Assembly: GCA_964431735.1 (NCBI GenBank)
Contig: CAYSLJ010000144.1
Span: 1 to 17,655 of the forward strand
Direction: 5' to 3'
DNA: 17,655 nucleotides
DNA from: CALARM01 sp964431735
Lineage (GTDB): Bacteria; Vulcanimicrobiota; SpSt-956; JAKJGF01
The notes under the pieces were generated by a model. It did not search any database, was not told the DNA's origin, and was given only the letters and a program-made list of their open reading frames with translations. A program made the translations under genes and the position numbers. Below are positions 5,885-12,519 of the stretch, piece by piece; position 1 is the stretch's first letter, and every line of letters starts with the position of its first letter.

Positions 5885-7630
5885 ATGATCCAGAAACAGG
5901 GACAGGTTATATATACGAACAAAGCGGCATGCCAGGACTGTTACAGATGTGTCAGAGTATGTCCTGTAAAAGCCATTCAGATGCAGAAAGGACAGGCTTT
6001 TGTCGTGGAAGAAAGATGTATTTCGTGCGGCACATGTGTAAGGGAATGCCCGCAGGGTGCAAAATCCTTCAGAAATGATATAGAAAAAGCAATATCTTTA
6101 CTTGCAAACAATAAAGTAGCTGCAAGTATTGCTCCTTCTTTTGTGTCCCTTTTCGGAGAATGGGAAAGGGCATGTCTCCCCTCTGCTCTCAGAAAACTCG
6201 GATTTTCCTATGTGGCGGAAACAGCTGCAGGAGCCTATTATGTAGCGAAAAAAACAGGAGAGATTGCACAAAAAAATAAAAGCCATCCCCATATATGCAC
6301 TGCCTGTCCCGCCCTTGTAAGTTATGTGGAAAAATACATGCCTGAACTGATAGACCTGCTTGTCCCCGTAATGTCTCCCATGGTAACCCACGGGAAATAT
6401 ATTAAAGAAAAACTCGGTTCCAATACAAAAGTAGTCTTTATAGGCCCCTGTACGGCAAAAAAAGCAGAAGCAGACAGAGAGGAAAACAGACAATATATAG
6501 ACTGCGTACTTACCTTTACGGAACTCTTCGAATGGTTTTCAAGAGAAGAAATAAATCTGGAACGATGCGAGGAAAGCAATTTTAATGAGGAACCACACGG
6601 AGACAGCAGATATTTTCCCATTGCAGGAGGTCTGGCAAAGACTGCAGCCATGAGTAACGATATACTGGATATAAGTTTTCTGCCTTTAAGCGGCTTTGAT
6701 GAAATAAAAGAAGCTCTGGAGAATATTTCTCCTGATTCAATGACTCTCATAGAACCTCTTTTCTGTCATCAGGGATGTATAAACGGCCCCGGCATACCGA
6801 AAGAAAAGAATATTTTTCAGAGAAGACTCGATGTATTACATTATGCAAAAAAAAATAAAGGCACTGTAGCCGGAGATGAGTCAATATCTGACATAGAAAC
6901 ATCTTTTCACAGTGAGGAAATCCCTGAAAGAAAGGAAATAACAGAAGAAGAAATAAGAAAAGTTCTGGAAAAAACAGGCAAAACAAGAGAAGAAGATCAG
7001 TTAAACTGTGGCGCCTGCGGTTACCCGACCTGCAGAGATAAAGCAATAGCAGTCATACAGGGTATGGCAGAACCGGAAATGTGTATTCCCTATATGAGAC
7101 GCCTTGCAGAACAGAGAAGCGATAAAATCATAGAAACAAGCCCCAATGGTATAGTCATACTGGATGATAAATTGAATATTATAAGTATGAATGCTGCATT
7201 CAGACAGCTTTTTATGTGTACCGAAAGCATTTACGGGAAAAGAATATCCTATCTTATAGATCCTGAACCATTTGAAAAACTTGCCTCAGGTGAAGAAAAC
7301 TTCATAAAAACCACTGTAAAACATGAAGCCTATAATATTATCTGTCATGAAATGTTCTATAAACTGGAACAGGATAGACAGTTTGTAGGTATATTTGTAA
7401 ATATTACCACTACAAAAGACAGCCAGGAAAAATTAAAAAACCTGAGAGCAGAAACAATAAAACAGTCGAGAGAACTTCTTGAACATCAGATAAATATGGC
7501 ACAGGAACTGGCAAAATTCCTGGGAGAAAGTACTGCAAGAGGTGAAGAACTGGTACAGAACCTTGTACGCCTGGCAGAGGAAAAGGAGGATCATAAAAAA
7601 GACAGATGGTTAAAGGATATGTACATGTAG
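5885..7630 (+). CDS. hydS: Sensory (group C-like) [FeFe] hydrogenase with PAS domain, HydS
   Basis: Started at ATG 5885 (GGGAG upstream at 5870-5874), the protein has 581 residues; the open frame to its left is only translated repeat. Two [4Fe-4S] ferredoxin motifs (C16/19/22/26, C45/48/51/55) precede an H-cluster domain with ligands C141 (TACP), C189 (IGPC), C294 and C298 (CHQGCINGPG). Next come a four-Cys Fe-S motif (C375, C378, C383, C400; NCGACGYPTC), a PAS domain (about 410-510, SPNGIVILDD) and a C-terminal helical region (about 511-570). The proton-relay Cys is Ala140 and the usual Met before Pro-Cys is Gly, both changes described for sensory hydrogenases. It probably senses H2 or redox state and signals through the overlapping phosphatase gene. 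Low catalytic activity is inferred. Confidence 0.9.
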   Translation: MIQKQGQVIYTNKAACQDCYRCVRVCPVKAIQMQKGQAFVVEERCISCGTCVRECPQGAKSFRNDIEKAISLLANNKVAASIAPSFVSLFGEWERACLPSALRKLGFSYVAETAAGAYYVAKKTGEIAQKNKSHPHICTACPALVSYVEKYMPELIDLLVPVMSPMVTHGKYIKEKLGSNTKVVFIGPCTAKKAEADREENRQYIDCVLTFTELFEWFSREEINLERCEESNFNEEPHGDSRYFPIAGGLAKTAAMSNDILDISFLPLSGFDEIKEALENISPDSMTLIEPLFCHQGCINGPGIPKEKNIFQRRLDVLHYAKKNKGTVAGDESISDIETSFHSEEIPERKEITEEEIRKVLEKTGKTREEDQLNCGACGYPTCRDKAIAVIQGMAEPEMCIPYMRRLAEQRSDKIIETSPNGIVILDDKLNIISMNAAFRQLFMCTESIYGKRISYLIDPEPFEKLASGEENFIKTTVKHEAYNIICHEMFYKLEQDRQFVGIFVNITTTKDSQEKLKNLRAETIKQSRELLEHQINMAQELAKFLGESTARGEELVQNLVRLAEEKEDHKKDRWLKDMYM

Positions 7631-8760
7631 AAATAACGGTTGAGCAGAGTCCGAAAAAACCCGGCACACCCTGCGGAGATGTCTTACTATATGACAGAAC
7701 CACTTCTGCTACTACAATAATCCTGAGCGACGGCCTGGGCTCCGGCATAAAAGCCTCTATAGCTGCAACAATATGTGCCTCACGCCTTCTGGAACTGCTC
7801 AGGAGAGACTTTTCTCTGAGAAATGCCGTCACAAATATTATTAAAACCATGAATAAAGCAAAAGAAAAAAATCTCCCCTATGCAGTATTTACAGTTATAA
7901 GGATTTTAAATGACGGAGAAGCAACTGTAATAACCTATGAAATGCCGCCTCCTCTCTTCATTGCAGGAAGAATTGCAAATATATTGAAACAGAGACAGAT
8001 TATAATAGACACAGAAATAGCAGGAGAAGCAACCTGTTATGTGGAACCGGGCGATGGCATTATAGTTGTAAGCGACGGAATTACCATGGCAGGCATAGGA
8101 TTGAGTCTCAAGAGGGGATGGCAGATAGAGGGAGTATGTAATTATATAAACACCTCTCTTTCAAAAGGTATGTCTATTTATGCTCTTCCGGCCCATATTC
8201 ACAGGTATGGAAGAAGGTTATGGGAAGAAGAAGGAGGAGATGACTGTACTGCCGCACTTGCCTTCTGCAGGAAGGGAGAAACAGTGAACATACTTACAGG
8301 CCCTCCGGAGGATAAAAGAGATGATATAAAGACGGTAAATAAATTTATTCATTCGGAAGGAAACAAAATCGTCTGCGGTGCAAGCACTGCATCAATGGTA
8401 GCAAGAATTTTAGGGAAAACTGTTACAATAGACGAAGACTCATGCAGTGAATTATCTCCTCCGAAATACTATATAGAAGGTATAGATCTTGTCACAGAAG
8501 GAGCCATAACACTCAATCAGGTATATAATATAATAGATGAAGAAGAGGCCTATTATGAAAAGGATTCTGCAGTAACAGAACTGTGTGAACATCTGAAATC
8601 ATCTGACAGAATTAATTTCTTTACAGGTAAGGCAAAAAACCCGGGACACATTCATATGGCATTTCAACAGAAAGGTGTTCTGCCAAGACATAAAATAGTA
8701 CCTCTCCTGGGAGAAAAACTGGAAAAATCAGGGAAACTTGTTGTCATAGAATATGTATGA
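7606..8760 (+). CDS. SpoIIE/PP2C-family Ser/Thr phosphatase, hydrogenase-linked
   Basis: This 384-residue protein has an N-terminal SpoIIE phosphatase domain (about 5-222). Candidate metal-binding acids are D25 (CGDVLLYD), D42 (LSDGLGSG, 40-47), D157 (VSDGIT) and D212/D213 (GGDDCTA). The remaining ~160 residues are a tail I cannot assign to a named domain; similar tails occur in phosphatases next to [FeFe] hydrogenases. There is no transmembrane segment, so it is cytoplasmic. The start at 7606 overlaps the end of hydS by 25 bp, with GGAGG at 7586-7590, which implies translational coupling and a shared function. The likely role is to dephosphorylate a Ser/Thr-phosphorylated regulator in response to HydS. 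No anti-sigma factor or partner kinase is visible beside it. Confidence 0.85.
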   Translation: MVKGYVHVEITVEQSPKKPGTPCGDVLLYDRTTSATTIILSDGLGSGIKASIAATICASRLLELLRRDFSLRNAVTNIIKTMNKAKEKNLPYAVFTVIRILNDGEATVITYEMPPPLFIAGRIANILKQRQIIIDTEIAGEATCYVEPGDGIIVVSDGITMAGIGLSLKRGWQIEGVCNYINTSLSKGMSIYALPAHIHRYGRRLWEEEGGDDCTAALAFCRKGETVNILTGPPEDKRDDIKTVNKFIHSEGNKIVCGASTASMVARILGKTVTIDEDSCSELSPPKYYIEGIDLVTEGAITLNQVYNIIDEEEAYYEKDSAVTELCEHLKSSDRINFFTGKAKNPGHIHMAFQQKGVLPRHKIVPLLGEKLEKSGKLVVIEYV

Positions 8761-8780
8761 ACCTGGATTTATATGAGAAT

Positions 8781-8808
8781 CGTAACGCGTAATGCGTAAC
8801 ACGTGACG
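8781..8808. repeat. Heptamer array CGTAACG-type x4
   Basis: Units are CGTAACG, CGTAATG, CGTAACA and CGTGACG, followed by GGGAGAAAC. It lies 20 bp after the phosphatase stop. TGAGAATCGTAACGCGT (8774-8790) is the exact complement of 14949-14965, so 7 bp of flank outside the repeat are shared with the array in the M16 gene. Confidence 0.9.
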
Positions 8809-8835
8809 GGAGAAACAGATTATCATACTTCGTTG

Positions 8836-8880
8836 TGACCGAAACGGTCATGGCAGTTTTCAGGATTAAAAGGATTTTTA
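8836..8880. repeat. Small hairpin plus dispersed-repeat-like segment
   Basis: TGACCG (8836-8841) and CGGTCA (8845-8850) form a perfect 6-bp stem with an AAA loop. Immediately after, CAGGATTAAAAGGATTTTTA (8861-8880) contains two GGATT words 10 bp apart. From memory this resembles an AATCCT-rich dispersed repeat common in many bacterial genomes; here that is only a resemblance. Confidence 0.45.
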
Positions 8881-8912
8881 TAATGTAACAAATATGTTTC
8901 TATAAGAATTTT

Positions 8913-8942
8913 TAAGCCGCCGGTTCTTTTTCCAGCGGCTTA
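8913..8942 (+). terminator. Probable intrinsic terminator after the hydS-phosphatase genes
   Basis: TAAGCCGC (8913-8920) pairs with GCGGCTTA (8935-8942). After one mismatch two more G-C pairs close a T-rich loop. The following TTATTGCTATT is only moderately T-rich, so strength is uncertain. Placement fits the end of the hydrogenase module. Confidence 0.55.
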
Positions 8943-8952
8943 TTGCTATTCA

Positions 8953-9010
8953 TGTTCACATATTGTTAACATTGTTAACAATAAATTAATATAGTTTACA
9001 TTCTGTTAAT
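8953..9010. promoter_or_regulatory. Cluster of TGTTAAC-like motifs (candidate operator)
   Basis: TGTTCAC (8953-8959), TGTTAAC (8964-8970), TGTTAAC (8973-8979) and TGTTAAT (9004-9010) occur within 58 bp. ATTGTTAAC is directly repeated at 8962-8970 and 8971-8979, and ATTGTTAACAAT (8971-8982) is a perfect palindrome. TTGTTAA-N5-TTAACAA (8963-8981) is one base longer than the Firmicutes Rex consensus. The cluster lies just upstream of the predicted pilin promoter, so some regulator of the pilus operon is likely. Confidence 0.45.
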
Positions 9011-9038
9011 TTACTTTATTGTAAAATTAGCTTATACT
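9010..9038 (+). promoter_or_regulatory. Probable promoter of the pilus operon
   Basis: TTTACT (9010-9015, 4/6 match to TTGACA), a 17-bp gap and TATACT (9033-9038, 5/6 match to TATAAT). Its -35 touches the last TGTTAAT motif. Transcription would start near 9045 and the leader would contain the 9060 hairpin. Confidence 0.5.
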
Positions 9039-9059
9039 ATGATCAGAACATTATATACA

Positions 9060-9086
9060 ACAGGGGCGACCACTCATCGCCCCTGT
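9060..9086. repeat. GGGGCGA...TCGCCCC hairpin in the pilV leader
   Basis: A 10-bp perfect inverted repeat (9060-9069 with 9077-9086) has the 7-nt loop CCACTCA. The left side GGGGCGACC is the same core as in the 5757 hairpin, so both appear to be copies of one mobile or dispersed element. It would fold at the 5' end of the predicted mRNA. No T-run follows. Confidence 0.75.
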
Positions 9087-9202
9087 AAGCAGAAAACAAT
9101 TCCCTTCTATTGGATAATAGATGAAAATATTGCAAAATAATTATAACAAAAAAAAATATATAAATCAATAGTATCTTTCTGTTGAAAAGGAGGGCAGGAA
9201 TA

Positions 9203-9622
9203 ATGAAACAATCTTTATTCAAAAGAGGTATGTCTCTGGCAGAAGTGCTGGTTTCCATATCTATATTAAGTGTAATGATATTCAGTATTGCCGGAGGTAT
9301 AAGTCTTACATTCTCATCTGTAAGGGTAGACAGAGATATAACAGATGCAATGAGTTTTGCCCAGCAAAAAATAGAACATATAAGATCCGACATTATAGAT
9401 ACAAGTAAATTCAGTTCTCTATCAGACATTCCCTGTTCCTTTACCGATATAAAAAACTCCGATACAAGCAGATTAATATATGATGTTACCGTATCAACTC
9501 TTGAAGGAGACAGCTTAAAAAAAGTTACATTGAGAGTATATTATCATGATAAAAAATCAGCAACTCCGCAGCCGTCCGGTAATAAGCTTATCCAGATCAG
9601 CACATACATTTCAAGAAAGTAG
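9203..9622 (+). CDS. Type IV prepilin-like protein (PilV-like minor pilin)
   Basis: From ATG 9203 (AAAGGAGGG at 9186-9194) the protein has 139 residues; a TTG seven codons upstream is in frame but lies before the ribosome binding site. A short basic leader ends at Gly9, followed by MSLAEVLVSISILSVMIF. This is a class III prepilin signal: cleavage after G9 puts Glu14 at +5 of a hydrophobic helix (10-35). The rest is a small soluble domain with few landmarks. It would be cleaved and methylated by a PilD-type peptidase (not in the window) and join the pilus tip or pseudopilus. PilV is suggested by position before PilW-like and PilX-like genes, not by specific sequence, so the symbol is left empty. 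Confidence 0.85.
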   Translation: MKQSLFKRGMSLAEVLVSISILSVMIFSIAGGISLTFSSVRVDRDITDAMSFAQQKIEHIRSDIIDTSKFSSLSDIPCSFTDIKNSDTSRLIYDVTVSTLEGDSLKKVTLRVYYHDKKSATPQPSGNKLIQISTYISRK

Positions 9623-9672
9623 CAGCAAACCGGCAATTACTGAGGTAAGCATAAATAATATATATCTGCTCT

Positions 9673-9695
9673 CGTAACGCGTAACGCGTGACGGG
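9673..9695. repeat. Heptamer array CGTRACG x3
   Basis: CGTAACG, CGTAACG, CGTGACG then GG. The right edge GACGGGAAGAAAACG resembles that at 868-883. It lies in the 263-bp gap between the two prepilin genes (9623-9885), where I see no gene. Confidence 0.9.
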
Positions 9696-9800
9696 AAGAA
9701 AACGTTTATTAAATGCTTATATTCAGGTCAGTTACTTCCTGCAAAAAACTATTATGATGAACTATTACAGTGTAGTTCACAACAAGTTACAGATAATCCC

Positions 9801-9830
9801 CGCGTCACGCGTCACGCGTCACGCGTCACG
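9801..9830. repeat. Perfect heptamer array CGCGTCA x4
   Basis: Four identical CGCGTCA units plus a final CG. It is the most homogeneous array in the window, suggesting recent expansion. It lies about 50 bp before the next prepilin gene. The remaining bases of this gap show no promoter or hairpin I would defend, only the AAAGGAG ribosome binding site at 9871-9877. Confidence 0.92.
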
Positions 9831-9885
9831 AAGCACTTAAATACGCTCATACCCATTTAAGGCTTATAAGAAAGGAGACATATTT

Positions 9886-10563
9886 ATGAAATGCAACGTA
9901 AAAGGCCTGACTCTGACAGAACTACTGATAGCTACATTCATATTCCTTTTATGTACTTCTACTGTAGTATCTGTATGGTTATGTGTAAGAAAAATCTACA
10001 CAGTTGACATTACTACCATAGATTCCAGAAGGGAACTCAGGACAGCCCTTCACAGAATGAATTCGGATTTTAAAATGGCAGAAACAATTTACACTGGAAG
10101 ATCTTTTATATATAAAAGCAGAACCTATCAGATACCACCTGATCCGCTCTATCCGGAAAATCCCGGCTATACTATTGCAGTAGCTATTCCTGTAATAGAT
10201 GCTCATGGCATAAGAAGCGGAAATTATACCATAACAGGTTATTTTTTGGAGGGACAGAGTAATCCGGACAGATATAATCCCGGAGCGCAGCAACTTGTAA
10301 GGTTTTGCTATAACACAACGGAAGGTACACAGGCAGGCCATGTAGATCCATTATCAATTAACCTTCAAACAGTTATTACCAGCAGTGATACAAATTTCAC
10401 TGTTCTGGCCCATTATATTGAGCCACAGGGACTGGAATTTACCGTATTTGACCCTCCCAGAGGCATAAAAACTGCTGCAGTAAAAGTGGAAAGAAAGCTG
10501 GCAAACCTTCCCCCTGTTCAGCAAAAGATAGAATCCGGTTATTTTATGAGGAATAACAGGTAG
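9886..10563 (+). CDS. Type IV prepilin-like protein (PilW-like minor pilin)
   Basis: 225 residues. The leader MKCNVKG is followed by LTLTELLIATFIFLLC: cleavage after Gly7 puts Glu12 at +5, the conserved residue of class III prepilins, in a hydrophobic helix running to about residue 33. The post-helix segment (RRELRTALHRMNSDFKMAETIY) has the amphipathic helix and first strand common in PilW/GspJ-type pseudopilins. The C-terminal half is rich in Pro, Asn and Gly as in pilin globular domains. ATG 9886 has GAAAGGAG about 9 bp upstream. It probably forms part of the tip or priming complex with the PilV-like and PilX-like proteins. Confidence 0.85.
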   Translation: MKCNVKGLTLTELLIATFIFLLCTSTVVSVWLCVRKIYTVDITTIDSRRELRTALHRMNSDFKMAETIYTGRSFIYKSRTYQIPPDPLYPENPGYTIAVAIPVIDAHGIRSGNYTITGYFLEGQSNPDRYNPGAQQLVRFCYNTTEGTQAGHVDPLSINLQTVITSSDTNFTVLAHYIEPQGLEFTVFDPPRGIKTAAVKVERKLANLPPVQQKIESGYFMRNNR

Positions 10564-10587
10564 AGACGTTTTATTAAAACATCTCTA
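10561..10587 (+). other. Intercistronic hairpin after the PilW-like gene
   Basis: TAGAGACGTTTT (10561-10572) pairs with AAAACATCTCTA (10576-10587) with one mismatch and a 3-nt loop. The stem begins with the TAG stop codon of the upstream gene and ends 7 bp before the AAGGAGG ribosome binding site of the next. It lacks a T-run, so mRNA processing or stability control is more likely than termination. Confidence 0.6.
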
Positions 10588-10608
10588 CAGAAAAAGGAGG
10601 TAAAACAT

Positions 10609-12519
10609 ATGAAATTCTTAAAAGAAATCTTCAGAGAAAAAGGTATAGCCCTCTTTACAGTCCTTTCCTTCGTACCTGTCCTTCTTCTCCTTCTCGGATG
10701 TATCGTTAAAGAAACAATCGCAGAATCATATTTTCTTCTCAGGGAAAAAAGAAGTGAACAGGTGTTCTATCTGACAGAGGCAGGTATAGACATGGCTTAT
10801 TCCATATTCAGTGCAAATAATTTCGGCAAATATACCCATGAGAATGAAAATACTGAATATGAAGATGATGATCCTCTGTTCACAGGTATCCCTTCTTATC
10901 CAGGTTTTTCAAGAATCACAGAAGGAACTTACAAAGGATGGCTCAGATGGAAATGGGAACCAGGTGATCCCCATGATTCTATGCTCGGTTCATCTTACAG
11001 AGAGGAATTTATGTTCCAAATATATCCGGAAGAAAGTGACTTTATAATAAAATCCACAGGGAAAATATCCTGTGGAGGATATATGGCAAAATCCATAATT
11101 ATCAGAGGTTCAAGAACAAATCTTCTTGATTATACAATCTTTGACAATCAGGATTTAAGTGAATTTGTCAGAGGCCCAAATCAGACTGTATACGGTAAAG
11201 TCCATACAAACGGTAATTTATATATGAGACCAAGTGGTTCAACTTTAAAATTAAAAAAAGACTCAAAAGGTATAATTTCCATAACCTGTGCAAGAAGTAT
11301 TATAGCATCACAGGATGCGTGGGAAAGGCCATGGCAGTCAGGTTCTCGTATATATATAGATAATAATAACGGGAATGAAATAGAACTTACCGGAGGAGCA
11401 TCAGGAGTGGCCTATGATCACCACCATACAGAGTGGGCGGAAAATATACCTGATAACGATAAAGGCTCACTTGATAGATGGGGCGGGACAGTAAAAGATT
11501 CTTCCACAGGAGCTCAGACTATCAATGTTCCGAATTTTCAATCCTTTACAGAAGGAGGCTATTATGATCAAAAAGCCATAGCATCAGGTTTGAGAATTAC
11601 CGGTACCGGAGTAGAATACTTCAATGGTTCCAATTCAGTTCCGTCAACTGTACAGAATGCAGTAATAACTGCAGGGGAAAGAGTCTCAAACGGAGGATGC
11701 ACTTCTTTCTGGAATGAAAATGAAGGGAGAACTGAAACAGTTGTAGATATAGATATTAAGAAACTGCTTGATCCTGACGGAAACGGAAACAGTTCCGATA
11801 AAATCTGGCCTGACAACGGAATAATTTATGCAGATACACCTGTAAGGATAATAAACAGTGAAGAACTTCCGGGGCCTGTAACAATAGTCAGTCCTTATAA
11901 TGTATATGTAAAAAGTGATTTTAATATGGAATTACCGACTCAGTCAGACTATAACTATCATATTTCAAATCAGTCTTATACGAAAAAACAGCCTGCCGCA
12001 ATATGCAGCACATCAAGGGTATATTTTCTGTCAGCAAGCTGGAAAGACTCTGAACATCCGGCCGGCACAAGGGTATTGAAATATGCCAACGATCCGAAAA
12101 AAACAGGATATACCAGTGATGCTTTAAATGTTATGGAAGTCAACGGGGCTATCATAGATGGCGTGCCTACAGTGGATGAAAGGTATTATAGAAAAAACTG
12201 GGGAGGTTCAACAAATCCCTTTTATAATAATAATTTAAATAATCAGTGGCCGAATGTAGACGATTTGCTTGAAGACTGGGGAACATCCAGAACTTTAAAA
12301 AAGAGAGGATCTATAATACATTTACAAAATTCCACTATGGCAGACTGGAATAATTCAAATACAGGAAGTGGTATAGCAGCATGGGTTACAGGGGCTCAAT
12401 ACAACCCTCCTTACAGAGATTACGGCCCTGACCCATCTCTTGCTACCAACCACCCCCCGGAATTCCCCAGAGGAGCACAGATTACATCATGGCAATCAGG
12501 AGGTGTCGAAAATGAATAA
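10609..12519 (+). CDS. Large PilX-like membrane-anchored pilus-associated protein
   Basis: 636 residues, far longer than classical PilX (about 200). The N-terminus, EKGIALFTVLSFVPVLLLLLG (10-30), resembles the Lys/Arg-Gly-x-Ala-Leu signal of PilX and GspK, with Thr rather than Glu at +5. It is followed by SEQVFYLTEAGIDMAYSIFS (49-68), matching the A-F-Y-x-x-E-A-G-x helix of PilX. The long remainder is exported-type sequence rich in Asn, Gly, Ser and Tyr, with segments such as YGKVHTNGNLYM and GPVTIVSPYNVYV that suggest a beta-rich or beta-helical structure. I do not recognise a catalytic domain. The start at 10609 follows AAAGGAGG. The gene overlaps the next by 8 bp. It may cap the pilus or act as an adhesin. 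Confidence 0.75.
   Translation: MKFLKEIFREKGIALFTVLSFVPVLLLLLGCIVKETIAESYFLLREKRSEQVFYLTEAGIDMAYSIFSANNFGKYTHENENTEYEDDDPLFTGIPSYPGFSRITEGTYKGWLRWKWEPGDPHDSMLGSSYREEFMFQIYPEESDFIIKSTGKISCGGYMAKSIIIRGSRTNLLDYTIFDNQDLSEFVRGPNQTVYGKVHTNGNLYMRPSGSTLKLKKDSKGIISITCARSIIASQDAWERPWQSGSRIYIDNNNGNEIELTGGASGVAYDHHHTEWAENIPDNDKGSLDRWGGTVKDSSTGAQTINVPNFQSFTEGGYYDQKAIASGLRITGTGVEYFNGSNSVPSTVQNAVITAGERVSNGGCTSFWNENEGRTETVVDIDIKKLLDPDGNGNSSDKIWPDNGIIYADTPVRIINSEELPGPVTIVSPYNVYVKSDFNMELPTQSDYNYHISNQSYTKKQPAAICSTSRVYFLSASWKDSEHPAGTRVLKYANDPKKTGYTSDALNVMEVNGAIIDGVPTVDERYYRKNWGGSTNPFYNNNLNNQWPNVDDLLEDWGTSRTLKKRGSIIHLQNSTMADWNNSNTGSGIAAWVTGAQYNPPYRDYGPDPSLATNHPPEFPRGAQITSWQSGGVENE

Noticed and set aside
6322..6750. 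Minus-strand 142-codon frame inside hydS
   Set aside because: It is antisense to the H-cluster domain, with Ser-rich nonsense-like translation and no independent signals.
7410..7850. Minus-strand 146-codon frame across the hydS/phosphatase junction
   Set aside because: It is opposite two well-supported genes and has no motif or ribosome binding site of its own.
9182..9202. TTG start seven codons before the PilV-like ATG
   Set aside because: It lies upstream of the AAAGGAGGG ribosome binding site, and the shorter form gives a standard prepilin leader.
12440..12511. Upstream start of the pseudokinase gene at 12440
   Set aside because: The 24 extra codons lie inside the PilX-like gene and have no ribosome binding site, whereas AGGAGG precedes the ATG at 12512.
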